Positions 44,463 to 53,957 of a DNA stretch of 64,000 nucleotides are shown here, in pieces. The stretch is from the NCBI RefSeq assembly GCF_000332195.1, contig NZ_KB235922.1, forward strand, positions 2,070,211 to 2,134,210, given 5' to 3'. The notes under the pieces are model-generated. The model was not told the origin of the DNA. It ran no database searches and saw only the letters and a program-made list of their open reading frames with translations. This DNA comes from Pleurocapsa sp. PCC 7319 (GTDB lineage Bacteria; Cyanobacteriota; Cyanobacteriia; Cyanobacteriales; Xenococcaceae). A program made the translations under genes and the position numbers. Positions within the stretch are counted from its first letter, which is position 1. Every line of letters starts with the position of its first letter.

Positions 44463-47093
44463 ATGATTAGAATAAAATATTTGGCAATTAACAAAGCGAT
44501 CGCTCTTGGGGCGATCGCTTTTTGTGACCTTTATGCGCAAAATTCAGTTCAAGCGCAGGTAATTGAAGACAACACTCTCTCTACAGAAGTCAATAGCGAA
44601 AATAACCGTGATTTCACAGTTAATGCCGGAGATCAAAGAGGCAACAATTTATTTCACAGCTTTAGAGAATTTTCCATACCTAATAATGGATCGGTCTTTT
44701 TCAATAACGCGATTTCGATTCAAAATATCATTACCCGTATTACAGGTTCTTCTATATCTGAAATCAACGGTTTAATTCAAAGTAACGGTACAGCAAACTT
44801 ATTCTTAATTAATCCCAACGGCATTATTTTTGGTGAAAATGCCACTTTAAATATAGGTGGTTCATTTATTGGCACTACAGCAGAAAGTTTGGTTTTTGAA
44901 GACGGTAGCCAATTTAGCACCAATCAAAATAACTTAGAGCCTTTATTAACAGTCAGCGTACCTTTGGGTTTACAGTTTGGCAATAACCCTGGCAAGATTA
45001 CTAATCAAGCTAATTTTCAAATTCCTAATCCTGCTGACCCCACTGGTCAAAGCCAAATTAAATTGGGACTTACTACACCACCAGGAAAAACCTTGGCACT
45101 ATTGGGAGGGGATATAACTTTTGATGGCGGTGCAATTACAGCCACCGCAGGAAATATAGAATTAGGTAGTGTTGCCGAAAATAGCTTTGTTTCTCTGAAT
45201 CCAGTTCCACAAGGATGGAATGTTAACTACGAAAAGGTCAGCCAATTTCGCGATTTAGAATTTAATAACTTAGCCTCGGTTACTGCCAGTGGAGAAGGTG
45301 GTGGCAGCATCAATATTCAGGGGCGACGTGTGCAAGTTTTAAATGGTTCGGCAATTTTTTCTGATACGGTAGGGGCAATAGATGGAGGAGATATTACTCT
45401 AGAGGCAACAGAACTAATTGAGATTACAGGAAGCGATCCCACTAATCAGGTTTTAGATCCTGGCTTTTCCCCCATAGGCATATTTTTTCCTATTTCCAGT
45501 CGCATAATTACTAACACCTTTGGTTCAGGAGACGGTGGCGATATTATATTTAAAACCCCAAAACTTTCTATCCTTGATAGTGCCAAGATACAAGCGCAAA
45601 CCGTTGCACTACCAAATAATCCCGAGCAGCAATTGGGTGCTAGTGGCGATATTCTGATTACAAATGCGACGTCTGTTGAGTTAAAAGGTTTAAGACCCCT
45701 GTTGGGGGTTGCTGATAATGCTCAAGAATTATTTCCCATACCACCCGAAGCCAGAGCTGTTTTGGATTTAGCGCGTTTGATTGAAATCTCTAGGGGAAGC
45801 CGTATAGATATCGTATCGGCAAGTAATGGTCCTGGGGGAGATATTAACATTTTTACCGACCAACTAAAAATTAAGGATGGAAGTAGTATTAGTAATTCTC
45901 CTGTTCCCCCAGGTATTGGCAATGGGGGAAATATTAACATCAACGCTCAAGAATTGATTGAAATTTCAGGTTCTTCTATACCAGAAAGTGAATTAGTCGG
46001 TTTAATTACATCTAATACCTTTAGTTCAGGTAATGCCGGCAACGTCAACTTAAGTACAAATCGATTATTGCTCCAAGATGGAGGGGGAATTACAGCAGGG
46101 ACTTTAGCACTTGGTAATGGGGGAGAGATTGTTATCAATACTCAAACTCTCGAAATTATTGGCACTTCAGGAAATGGAGTACTTAGAAGTGGATTAGGCT
46201 CAGAAACTTTTACTATTGGCGACGCTGGAGATGTAAATATAAATACGGAGCGCTTGACTATTAAAGACCAAGGGCAGATTACCGTTAGGGGTTTAAGCTC
46301 GGGCACTCCAGGAAATTTATTTATCAATGCTAATACAGTTGAGCTAAATAATAGTGCCAGGATAACTGCTGCTAATGCTTCTGCTACTGAAGGAGGTAAT
46401 ATTCAATTACACATCAAAGACAATATTACTCTACAAGAAAATAGTATTATTTCGGCTCAAGCTTTCGCCAACGCCAATGGAGGCAACATCGATCTTGATG
46501 CCAAGTTTATTATTGCTTTTCCCCAACAAAATAACGACATTGTTGCTAATGCGATTGGCGGAAATGGCGGAAATATAGCTATATCTGCTCTGGGAATTTT
46601 CGGTATAGAAGAGCGTAATTCCCAACCACCTAATATTACTAATGATATTGATGCTAGTTCTAATTTTGGAACAGAAGGTAGAGTGACACTTGTCTTTCCA
46701 CAATTCACTGCCACCCAAGGATTGTTTAATTTACCTCCCGATTTTGTGGATGTGGATTATTTGTTTAAAAATCAATTTTGCCAGATTAGTCAAGAGAGTC
46801 AATACATTATTACTGGTCGTGGTGGCATTCCTCGGATTCCCGATGATGATTTACTCTCTGAAAATACTTGGTCTGACTGGCGCATTATAAATCAAGAATT
46901 GGAAACAGTAGAAAAATTAGAGCAAACTGAGGAAATAGAGCAGGTCAAAAAAATTGAAATGATTCAAGGGTGGGTCACAGATCGTCAAGGCAATATTGTT
47001 TTAACCGCCAATCCGACCGTTGTCACTCCTCATAAACCAGAATTGTCCACTCCTGGTTGTAATCAAAATCGAAAATTAAATTTTCCAACCTAA
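44463..47093 (+). CDS. Filamentous haemagglutinin-like secreted protein (two-partner secretion passenger)
   Basis: 876 residues from ATG 44463; the frame is open further upstream, but an earlier start would overlap the rhodanese gene and hide the signal peptide. Signal peptide INKAIALGAIAFCDLY... ends near SVQAQ. A TPS (haemagglutination activity) domain follows, with LFLINPNGIIFGENATLNIG. Then come Gly/Asn-rich beta-helix repeats of the type GNGGNININAQELIEISG and GNAGNVNLSTNRLLLQDGG. The protein is presumably exported by a TpsB outer-membrane partner, not found here. The C-terminal 100 residues (CQISQESQYIITGRGGIP...) are conserved in cyanobacterial relatives. The 3' end overlaps the convergent protease gene by 18 bases. 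Confidence 0.88.
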   Translation: MIRIKYLAINKAIALGAIAFCDLYAQNSVQAQVIEDNTLSTEVNSENNRDFTVNAGDQRGNNLFHSFREFSIPNNGSVFFNNAISIQNIITRITGSSISEINGLIQSNGTANLFLINPNGIIFGENATLNIGGSFIGTTAESLVFEDGSQFSTNQNNLEPLLTVSVPLGLQFGNNPGKITNQANFQIPNPADPTGQSQIKLGLTTPPGKTLALLGGDITFDGGAITATAGNIELGSVAENSFVSLNPVPQGWNVNYEKVSQFRDLEFNNLASVTASGEGGGSINIQGRRVQVLNGSAIFSDTVGAIDGGDITLEATELIEITGSDPTNQVLDPGFSPIGIFFPISSRIITNTFGSGDGGDIIFKTPKLSILDSAKIQAQTVALPNNPEQQLGASGDILITNATSVELKGLRPLLGVADNAQELFPIPPEARAVLDLARLIEISRGSRIDIVSASNGPGGDINIFTDQLKIKDGSSISNSPVPPGIGNGGNININAQELIEISGSSIPESELVGLITSNTFSSGNAGNVNLSTNRLLLQDGGGITAGTLALGNGGEIVINTQTLEIIGTSGNGVLRSGLGSETFTIGDAGDVNINTERLTIKDQGQITVRGLSSGTPGNLFINANTVELNNSARITAANASATEGGNIQLHIKDNITLQENSIISAQAFANANGGNIDLDAKFIIAFPQQNNDIVANAIGGNGGNIAISALGIFGIEERNSQPPNITNDIDASSNFGTEGRVTLVFPQFTATQGLFNLPPDFVDVDYLFKNQFCQISQESQYIITGRGGIPRIPDDDLLSENTWSDWRIINQELETVEKLEQTEEIEQVKKIEMIQGWVTDRQGNIVLTANPTVVTPHKPELSTPGCNQNRKLNFPT
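44493..44523 (+). terminator. HIP1-based hairpin with T-run inside a signal-peptide coding region
   Basis: AAAGCGATCGC-TCTTGGG-GCGATCGCTTTTT: an 11-bp perfect stem made of two HIP1 sites followed by T residues. It lies 87 bases after the rhodanese stop and about 30 bases into the haemagglutinin-like gene, so it could terminate or attenuate read-through. Confidence 0.55.
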
Positions 47094-47849
47094 TCTAGTT
47101 GGCTGTTGGTAAATCTTTTTGAGGGTATTAATATCTCTAGGGGAAATTGGCAGGGGATCGCGTACCTGAGAAAAATATAGTGCATCACTTTTTTCTGGGC
47201 TATGTCCCCAAATACCCAGTGCATGACCTAATTCGTGGCGAATTGTGGCTAAAAGAGATGCTCCTGCGGAACTAGGGCTAACTCTTACTGTCATACGATG
47301 GGCAATTAGAGTCGGATTTTTTCGTAGATAAAATTTGTAATCGGTTTCGGCCGCAACTGCTCTAGGAATATCATACAATCCTGTGTCGCGGTTTAATTTA
47401 ACTTCCCTATCTGGTTGCGATCGCAAGATAATAATGTCGGCTGATTCTCGCTCAGAAATTTCTTGTAGGGGAAAATAAACATTCCATTCGGCGATCGCTT
47501 TTTGGACGGCTAGTCTCCACTGCCGGAAACGCTGAGCTGCTGCGGTATCTTGAACAGTTATCGGCTGTTGGACATAAACAGTTACAGGAAACTTTGACCA
47601 AACTAAATAACCTAAAGGAGTAGATTCAACCCGATCTAAATAATTGCCACTATTTGATTTATCTTGCCAGTTAGCTAATGATTCTGGTAAGGGATGAACT
47701 TGAGGCGATGGTAAATCAGAAGTAGAGGGAGATTGGGATAAGGCAAAATTAGGAAAAATCAAGGCAATTAATAAAGTAGCGATCGCCAATAGAAATTGTT
47801 TTTGCCATTTTAATCGCCACTTACGCCAATAATTAATAATCAAATCCAA
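47076..47849 (-). CDS. Matrixin-like secreted zinc metalloprotease
   Basis: 257 residues. Signal peptide FLLAIATLLIALIFPNFALSQ at about 20-40. The catalytic zinc site TIRHELGHALGIWGHSPEKSD is a clear metzincin HExxHxxGxxH motif, and LYFSQVRDPLPISPRDINTL follows, as in matrixins. The preceding FRQWRLAVQKAIAEWNVYFPL also fits the family. Secreted or periplasmic; target unknown. It ends against the haemagglutinin-like gene with an 18-base convergent overlap and begins 17 bases after secG on the same strand. Confidence 0.9.
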   Translation of the reverse strand: MDLIINYWRKWRLKWQKQFLLAIATLLIALIFPNFALSQSPSTSDLPSPQVHPLPESLANWQDKSNSGNYLDRVESTPLGYLVWSKFPVTVYVQQPITVQDTAAAQRFRQWRLAVQKAIAEWNVYFPLQEISERESADIIILRSQPDREVKLNRDTGLYDIPRAVAAETDYKFYLRKNPTLIAHRMTVRVSPSSAGASLLATIRHELGHALGIWGHSPEKSDALYFSQVRDPLPISPRDINTLKKIYQQPTRLGWKI

Positions 47850-47866
47850 ATCAATAGTTCACTTGA

Positions 47867-48103
47867 TTATTGTGCTAACCAACCAGCACTTAAAACAACG
47901 GTTAAAGCCACAAAAACAATACTTAAAATCCAGGTAATACGGTTTAAAGCGTTCTCAGCACTTTTGGTACTGGTGAACATCTGAGACTGTCCACCAATGC
48001 CACCCAAGCCATCACCTTTAGGACTGTGTAACAAGATAAATATAATTGATAATAAGGCAGAAAGTGCCCAAATAATTTTAACTAATTGATATGTATTCAT
48101 CAC
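47867..48103 (-). CDS. secG: Protein translocase subunit SecG
   Basis: 78 residues with two membrane helices (LVKIIWALSALLSIIFILLHS and ITWILSIVFVALTVVLSAGW) joined by a loop containing SPKGDGLGGIGGQSQMFTS, the conserved SecG loop. It assists SecYE in protein export. It lies downstream of gpmI on the same strand, a pairing known in several cyanobacteria. Confidence 0.95.
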   Translation of the reverse strand: MMNTYQLVKIIWALSALLSIIFILLHSPKGDGLGGIGGQSQMFTSTKSAENALNRITWILSIVFVALTVVLSAGWLAQ

Positions 48104-48220
48104 AAAAATCTAATTTAGGTTTTTTCTTTAACTAGAGACTGATAGCCATTGTAGGCTGTTAACAGAGACATATTCAACTTGTTTTTAATAGATGGCGTAA
48201 ATTTGCTTGGTTCTAATTGA

Positions 48221-49825
48221 TCAACCTCTCATCGAGATCCGAATTGGAGTTCGATTAGCTTTAGCTTCGTAAGATGCTGGTTCAATTAGAGATTGACCTG
48301 TCATTTCTTTTGGTTGAGGTATCTGCAATATTTCCAGGATCGTTGGTGCTACATCCGCCAAACAACCATCTTTTCTTAAAGGTATTTCTGTTCCGTGTCC
48401 GACAATTTTTCTTGCTTCACCTTCAACTAATATGAACGGTACTGGATTCGTCGTATGTGCAGTCCAAGGATTGCCTTCACTATCTCTCATATATTCAGCA
48501 TTACCATGGTCGGCAGTAATCAAAAGAGTTCCTCCAGCTTTGTTAACGGTTTCGACTACTCTACCTAAACAGCGATCTACAGTTTCGATCGCCTTGATTG
48601 CTGCTTCCAAGTTACCCGTATGCCCAACCATATCGGGGTTAGCATAATTAACCACAATCAAAGAATAAATACTTTTATCGACTGCGTTACAAACTGCATC
48701 AGTCACTGCTTGAGCCGACATATCTGGCGCGCGGTCATAGGTGGCTACCATCGGACTTTGAATTAATTCTCGGTCTTCTCCCTCACAAGGTTGCTCCAAT
48801 CCACCATTAAAAAAATAGGTAACGTGGGGATATTTTTCTGTTTCTGCAGTACGGAATTGACGTAAACCATGCTGAGCAATTACCTCTCCCAAAATGTTAG
48901 TCAAATTTTGCGGTTTAAAGGCTACCTCTACAGGGGCACTAGCATCGTATTGGGTAAAAGTAATAAAGTTTAGGGGCTGAATTTTTTCCCTGGTAAACCC
49001 ATCAAAATGGTCATTTACAAAAGCATAGGTAAGCTGTCTTGCTCTGTCTGGTCGGAAATTAAAGAAAATGACCGAATCACCTGACTCAACTGCTCCTGAG
49101 GCTATTCTGGTTGGAGGAATAAATTCGTCAGTAACTTCTTCGGCATAAAAAGATTCTAGAATTTCAGAAGCTAAACGCCCATCACTAGAACCGTTTTTGA
49201 CCATGATCTCGTAAGCTTGCTGGACTCGATTCCAACGGCGATCGCGATCCATTGCATAGTAACGACCACTAATAGTAACAATACGACCAACACCAATTTT
49301 ATCGATGGAGTCTTGAATTTTATTTAGTGCCTTGATCCCTTCCGTAGTATAGGTATCTCTGCCATCGGTAATCGCATGAATACAGACATCCTTGACATCA
49401 TTTAGCTTGGCTAAATTGAGCAGTCCAATAAGGTGCTTTAGATGAGAATGTACTCCGCCTTCTGAACAAAGACCAATTAAGTGCAGTTTACCTCCAGAAG
49501 CATTAGCTTTGGTGCAAGCATCAATTAATACTTGATTATCTAATAATGAACCATCCTCAACCGCATCAGATATTCTGACTAGCTCTTGGGGAACAACTCT
49601 TCCCGCACCGAGGTTAAGATGCCCAACTTCCGAATTACCCATCTGTCCATCAGGCAAACCAACATCCTTCCCTGATGTATTAATTAATGTATTCGGATAG
49701 ACTGCTTTTAAGCTACTAAATATTGGTGTCTCGGCAGTGGCAATAGCATTAGCCTCTGTGGACTCACGATGACCCCAACCATCTAAGATAGCTAGCACCA
49801 CTGGAGATACAGGTGCTTGAACCAT
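48221..49825 (-). CDS. gpmI: 2,3-bisphosphoglycerate-independent phosphoglycerate mutase
   Basis: 534 residues, standard length. Metal-binding ILDGWGHRE near the N-terminus; phosphoserine nucleophile region GQMGNSEVGHLNLGAGR; VVNYANPDMVGHTG and LITADHGNAEYMRD supply the other Mn ligands. It interconverts 3- and 2-phosphoglycerate in glycolysis and carbon-fixation outflow. Start ATG 49825; secG follows after a 117-base gap. In cyanobacteria this enzyme is a carbon-flux control point inhibited by PirC (established knowledge, no pirC here). Confidence 0.96.
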   Translation of the reverse strand: MVQAPVSPVVLAILDGWGHRESTEANAIATAETPIFSSLKAVYPNTLINTSGKDVGLPDGQMGNSEVGHLNLGAGRVVPQELVRISDAVEDGSLLDNQVLIDACTKANASGGKLHLIGLCSEGGVHSHLKHLIGLLNLAKLNDVKDVCIHAITDGRDTYTTEGIKALNKIQDSIDKIGVGRIVTISGRYYAMDRDRRWNRVQQAYEIMVKNGSSDGRLASEILESFYAEEVTDEFIPPTRIASGAVESGDSVIFFNFRPDRARQLTYAFVNDHFDGFTREKIQPLNFITFTQYDASAPVEVAFKPQNLTNILGEVIAQHGLRQFRTAETEKYPHVTYFFNGGLEQPCEGEDRELIQSPMVATYDRAPDMSAQAVTDAVCNAVDKSIYSLIVVNYANPDMVGHTGNLEAAIKAIETVDRCLGRVVETVNKAGGTLLITADHGNAEYMRDSEGNPWTAHTTNPVPFILVEGEARKIVGHGTEIPLRKDGCLADVAPTILEILQIPQPKEMTGQSLIEPASYEAKANRTPIRISMRG

Positions 49826-49942
49826 AATTGTTACCTATAATAATCTCTGGCACATTGATTGGATTGATAATATCAACGCAAACTACTTGAGTGCAAGGAT
49901 ATTATTTACTTTGACTAATTATTATTGCCAGCTTTCCAATCT

Positions 49943-50422
49943 CTAATATATCTTACATCTGCCAGGATCAGACTTAGACTTAAGTTTTTCTTGCCTTTTG
50001 GCAATCACGGTCGCAAGATCTGGTCTTCCTGTAAGCTTTAATCGCCAGTCTGCCCAAATACCATACAGCCAGTCGGCGATCGCACCCAAGACGGGCAACT
50101 TAGTAATGGCATAAATCCAGCCCATCCCCAGCTCTTCGTAAACACGCCGAAACACTTCAATATCTTTGATTATCTTGTCATCGGGTAACACAGCATGAAT
50201 ACGACCCATCGCAGTAGCAAAATCGATCCCCGCATTATCTTGAGAATCGTAATCTAGATCGGCAATGTCCACAAATTTGACAATTCCTCTACCTGCGTCC
50301 TTCTTGGTGAGAAAATTGACTTCACGAACGCACAAGGGACATTCTCCGTCGTACAGTAGCTTAATTTTCCAGGTTGGTTGATTTGGCTCTTTCCCACTCG
50401 ATGTCGTTGTAACAGATGTCAT
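49943..50422 (-). CDS. DCC-family (DUF393) thiol-disulfide oxidoreductase-like protein
   Basis: 159 residues. The N-terminal LLYDGECPLCVREVNFLTKK holds the D-x-x-C-x-x-C motif that names the DCC family, a thioredoxin-like fold. FVDIADLDYDSQDNAG and MGRIHAVLPDDKIIKDIEVF follow as in relatives. No signal peptide, so cytoplasmic. Substrate unknown. Confidence 0.88.
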   Translation of the reverse strand: MTSVTTTSSGKEPNQPTWKIKLLYDGECPLCVREVNFLTKKDAGRGIVKFVDIADLDYDSQDNAGIDFATAMGRIHAVLPDDKIIKDIEVFRRVYEELGMGWIYAITKLPVLGAIADWLYGIWADWRLKLTGRPDLATVIAKRQEKLKSKSDPGRCKIY

Positions 50423-50609
50423 AAAAATGCTTTGAACGTTTAATATAAATTAGCTTGATTGGAGCGTTTAGCTATTAGTTATTAATTTTTGGCTTTAACT
50501 ACTCAGAAGTCAAAGGTCTCAATCAGATCTTTGATATCATTTATGTAACGATTTACAATTGCCAATTAATATTCTTAAACATAAATATTCAATAGCTTTA
50601 ACTTCTGCT

Positions 50610-50753
50610 CTAACTATTGAGTGCGACTAGCTTACGATCAAAAATAAATTCGCTGTAATCGGCTATGGTGTCCAACCCAACATAGTTAAAACAAACCTCT
50701 AGGGTCAACCAAACCCCAACCCGCAGTATTAATTTTTTCCATTTTATTTCCAT
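50610..50753 (-). CDS. Small protein, 47 residues
   Basis: From ATG 50753: MEIKWKKLILRVGVWLTLEV, then a short hydrophobic and acidic part ending in DTIADYSEFIFDRKLVALNS. The frame stays open upstream, but the first ORF methionine far upstream is unlikely because the sequence there is low-complexity. From memory, cyanobacterial small hypothetical proteins share the W-x6-GLDTIADYSEFIF-like core, so I call it real, but the family has no assigned function. One amphipathic or membrane-associated helix is likely. Confidence 0.5.
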   Translation of the reverse strand: MEIKWKKLILRVGVWLTLEVCFNYVGLDTIADYSEFIFDRKLVALNS

Positions 50754-50870
50754 AGCATTTGACCTAAATACTAAACTGAGAATTTTGCTCCTGTTACTAA
50801 AGTTAACAATTTGCGTAACAAAAAGCAACAATATCCCGCAGATATTGAAAATACTTATATTTGCGACCAC

Positions 50871-51074
50871 AATTTATATCAAAAAAAGAGCGAAATGGCG
50901 AACTATATTTAACACTTATTAATATTTAGGCTTATATCAAGCAATTTATGCTAATAGATATCTATTAGATTTAACACAATTTTGAAGCTAGACGGAAAAA
51001 TCCCACGACTTCAACAAATGTGTAGTCGTGGGAGTGCCAAACGAAAAGGATCTAGTATAATTACCGCTGTGAGC
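50871..51074. other. Spacer holding the curlin-like gene's terminator
   Basis: AT-rich; contains the minus-strand terminator at 50996-51032 and otherwise no gene seen. Confidence 0.5.
50996..51032 (-). terminator. Intrinsic terminator of the curlin-like gene
   Basis: On the minus strand CCCACGACT-acacatttgttga-AGTCGTGGG is followed by ATTTTTCC. Perfect 9-bp stem 43 bases after the stop of the gene at 51075-51416. Confidence 0.85.
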
Positions 51075-51416
51075 TTAGTAATGTGGATAGTATGATTCAA
51101 TGTCAGTTTGATATTGAACGTTAGATTGATTTGCTTCTTGGTCAATTACATTGTATTCACCGATCGCCGCTGCTTCATTGGTATTAACTTGTAGAGAGTT
51201 TTGAGCATCGCCAGCAGAAGGAACACCGTAGGCATCAAGACTTAGTTGATCTTGGAAGCTGGTTTGGTTAGCTTCTTGTTCAATATAGTTACCGTAACCT
51301 ACTGCTGCTGCTGAGTTGCTATTGATTTGCGCCGAATTTTGAGTATCTTGAGCAAAAGCAGTTAAAGGAGCGAAAGCGATAACTGCAGTAAAAATTGCTA
51401 ATGTAGATTTTTTCAT
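51075..51416 (-). CDS. Secreted curlin-like two-repeat protein
   Basis: 113 residues. Signal peptide STLAIFTAVIAFAPLTAFAQ. The mature protein is two copies of a 34-residue unit: DTQNSAQINSNSAAAVGYGN then YIEQEANQTSFQDQ, and DAQNSLQVNTNEAAAIGEYN then VIDQEANQSNVQYQ. The spacing of Gln/Asn and Gly residues resembles CsgA/CsgB curlin repeats, which form amyloid fibres. No Csg secretion gene is nearby. The ribosome-binding site is GAGGTCTATAA before ATG 51416, and its own terminator suggests a monocistronic, possibly abundant transcript. Curli assignment is inference from the repeat pattern. Confidence 0.75.
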   Translation of the reverse strand: MKKSTLAIFTAVIAFAPLTAFAQDTQNSAQINSNSAAAVGYGNYIEQEANQTSFQDQLSLDAYGVPSAGDAQNSLQVNTNEAAAIGEYNVIDQEANQSNVQYQTDIESYYPHY

Positions 51417-51523
51417 GTTTATAGACCTCGTAAAAATTGAATTTTGTATTTGTTTTGCTTACATTTAATGATTACGAATGGTCTATTATTTTTATGCAGT
51501 TATACCAAAATTTTTTGGGTAAA

Positions 51524-51844
51524 TCATTGACTTGCGTTGATATCTATAGGTAATTCAGCTAAAAAACCGAAGAGTTTTAAGCTCAATGCGACACTACAAC
51601 TGATAACAATTGTTCCCAACACCATATCTAAGTAACTTGGTTCTTCGTACCAAGCTCTTTGCTTTGGAACCATAAATTGAGCTAATAATGCACAACAGAT
51701 GATAATAGATAAACCATACCAAAAGCTTATTTGTAATAACCACCAAGTCGATGGTACGAGTGCGATTAACAAAATATAAGGAGCTAGATCATGGGTTTGA
51801 CGTTTTTTCATTGGGAGAACTATTAACTTAACTTCTATGTTCAT
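51524..51844 (-). CDS. Small membrane protein, unknown
   Basis: 106 residues with three hydrophobic segments (about 22-38, 43-60 and 75-95) and a PKQRAWYEEPSYLDM loop. Start at 51844, preceded by CGGGAACT; an internal ATG at 51811 would give a 95-residue form starting MKKRQTHDLAPY. Not recognised. Confidence 0.6.
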   Translation of the reverse strand: MNIEVKLIVLPMKKRQTHDLAPYILLIALVPSTWWLLQISFWYGLSIIICCALLAQFMVPKQRAWYEEPSYLDMVLGTIVISCSVALSLKLFGFLAELPIDINASQ

Positions 51845-52093
51845 AGTTCCCGAAACTCCATCTAATTCAATCTACTGACAGAAGAGAGTAACCGTTGGTT
51901 CAGTTTGGGTTGGAGCAGAAAAAATCAATTTGCAGATCCTTAATATATTCTGTTTTGTCTTAAAAATTGGCTTCAGTGCAATTAATCTAGATAGTGGTTA
52001 GGATTTTTAGGCATCAAAGTCAATTATTCCCTTGCTTCCAGCAAAATTACACCAGATTTAGCGGTTAAAGAATCAGCATCAAAGATAAAAACT
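51845..52093. promoter_or_regulatory. Divergent spacer upstream of ureC
   Basis: About 249 bases, AT-rich, holding the ureC promoter and that of the small membrane-protein gene. I looked for an NtcA site (GTA-N8-TAC) and found none that is clear. There is no good Shine-Dalgarno before the ureC ATG. Confidence 0.4.
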
Positions 52094-53806
52094 ATGAGCT
52101 ATCAAATGGATCGGCGAGCATATGCAGATACTTATGGTCCTACAGTAGGCGATCGCGTTAGGTTAGCGGATACGGAATTATTGATCGAAGTTGAACAAGA
52201 TTACACTACCTATGGTGACGAGGTTAAGTTTGGAGGAGGAAAGGTAATCCGTGATGGAATGGGACAGTCTCCTATTTCGCGTGCCGATGGGGCGGTAGAC
52301 ATGGTAATTACTAACGCTTTAATTCTCGACTGGTGGGGAATTGTTAAAGCAGATATTGGGATTAAAGATGGCAAGATTCATAAAATTGGCAAAGCAGGAA
52401 ATCCCTACATTCAAGATAATGTCGATATTATAATTGGTGCTGCAACTGAAGCTGTAGCAGGAGAAGGACATATTGTGACGGCAGGAGGCATCGATAGCCA
52501 CATTCACTTTATTTGTCCCCAACAAATCGAAACAGCGATCGCGTCTGGGATTACCACCATGATTGGTGGTGGAACAGGTCCGGCGACAGGGACTAACGCT
52601 ACTACCTGTACTCCTGGGGCATGGAATATTTGGCGTATGCTTCAGGCTGCGGATGCCTTTCCCATGAATTTAGGCTTTTTAGGTAAGGGCAATAGTGCCC
52701 AGCCAGGAGGACTAATCGAACAGATCCAAGCTGGAGCGATGGGGCTAAAACTTCATGAGGATTGGGGAACAACGCCTAAAGCGATCGACACTTGCTTAGA
52801 AGTTGCCGAGCAATATGATGTTCAAGTAGCGATTCATACTGATACTCTCAATGAAGCAGGTTTTGTCGAAAATACGATCGCCGCGTTTAAAAATCGAGTG
52901 ATCCACACCTACCATACTGAAGGAGCTGGCGGTGGACACGCCCCCGATATTATCAAAGTCTGCGCCCAAAGTAATGTTTTACCTTCTTCGACCAATCCTA
53001 CTCGACCTTTTACCGTTAATACTTTAGAAGAACACCTGGATATGTTGATGGTGTGTCATCATCTGGATAAGAGTATTCCTGAAGATGTCGCTTTTGCTGA
53101 ATCTCGTATTCGCCAAGAAACTATCGCTGCGGAAGATATCTTACATGACTTAGGGGCATTTAGCATGATTGCTTCTGATTCTCAGGCAATGGGTCGGGTA
53201 GGTGAAACGATTATTCGTACTTGGCAAACTGCCCACAAAATGAAAGTACAACGAGGGGTCTTGTCTGCTTCTACAGAGGAACCAGCTGATAATTTTCGTG
53301 CTAAACGCTATATTGCTAAATACACGATTAATCCTGCCATTACTCACGGGATCGCCGATCATGTTGGTTCAATTGAAATAGGTAAGCTAGCGGATATTTG
53401 TCTGTGGAAGCCGGCTATGTTTGGGGTCAAACCAGAAATTGTGATTAAAGGTGGCGCGATCGCTTATGCTCAAATGGGTGATCCTAACGCGAGTATTCCC
53501 ACTCCTCAACCTGTATATATGCGTCCCATGTTTGGCAGTTTTGGTGGAGCAACGGCGGCTACTTCTCTTTCTTTTGTTTCTCAAGCTGCACTAGATGCAG
53601 ATATTCCAGAGCAAATTGGACTGCAAACTGCCACGATGGCTGTTAGTAATACCCGCAATTTGAGTAAAACAGATATGAAATTAAATGATGCCTTGTTGAA
53701 TATTGAAGTTAATCCCGAAACTTATGAAGTAAGGGCAGATGGCGAATTACTAACTTGTGAACCAGCACACATCTTACCAATGGCACAACGTTATTTTTTA
53801 TTCTAA
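52094..53806 (+). CDS. ureC: Urease subunit alpha
   Basis: 570 residues, full length. [20 protein letters not shown] is the family start. [11 protein letters not shown] gives two nickel-ligand His residues, [12 protein letters not shown] contains the carbamylated Lys bridging the two Ni ions, and [20 protein letters not shown] contains the flap His. It hydrolyses urea to ammonia and carbamate in complex with UreA and UreB. Neither ureA, ureB nor any accessory gene lies next to it; scattered urease genes occur in cyanobacteria. Monocistronic here. Confidence 0.97.
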   Translation: MSYQMDRRAYADTYGPTVGDRVRLADTELLIEVEQDYTTYGDEVKFGGGKVIRDGMGQSPISRADGAVDMVITNALILDWWGIVKADIGIKDGKIHKIGKAGNPYIQDNVDIIIGAATEAVAGEGHIVTAGGIDSHIHFICPQQIETAIASGITTMIGGGTGPATGTNATTCTPGAWNIWRMLQAADAFPMNLGFLGKGNSAQPGGLIEQIQAGAMGLKLHEDWGTTPKAIDTCLEVAEQYDVQVAIHTDTLNEAGFVENTIAAFKNRVIHTYHTEGAGGGHAPDIIKVCAQSNVLPSSTNPTRPFTVNTLEEHLDMLMVCHHLDKSIPEDVAFAESRIRQETIAAEDILHDLGAFSMIASDSQAMGRVGETIIRTWQTAHKMKVQRGVLSASTEEPADNFRAKRYIAKYTINPAITHGIADHVGSIEIGKLADICLWKPAMFGVKPEIVIKGGAIAYAQMGDPNASIPTPQPVYMRPMFGSFGGATAATSLSFVSQAALDADIPEQIGLQTATMAVSNTRNLSKTDMKLNDALLNIEVNPETYEVRADGELLTCEPAHILPMAQRYFLF

Positions 53807-53957
53807 TTAAAGATAAAGACTGTTAATTTATCAAGTAAATTATAAAATAATACTAGTAAGCCAAAATTTAGAATATTTGTAAAGTATTTGTAAAATATTT
53901 GGATAGCTAACTAATACTCCTTATTTTTAAATTTTTAAGTTATTTATTAGCATAAGA
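53807..53957. other. AT-rich convergent spacer after ureC
   Basis: About 150 very AT-rich bases between the convergent ureC and comFB-like genes. No strong hairpin was seen. Confidence 0.4.

Noticed and set aside
51845-52093. NtcA-binding site upstream of ureC
   Set aside because: No convincing GTA-N8-TAC with a suitably placed -10 box was found by eye.
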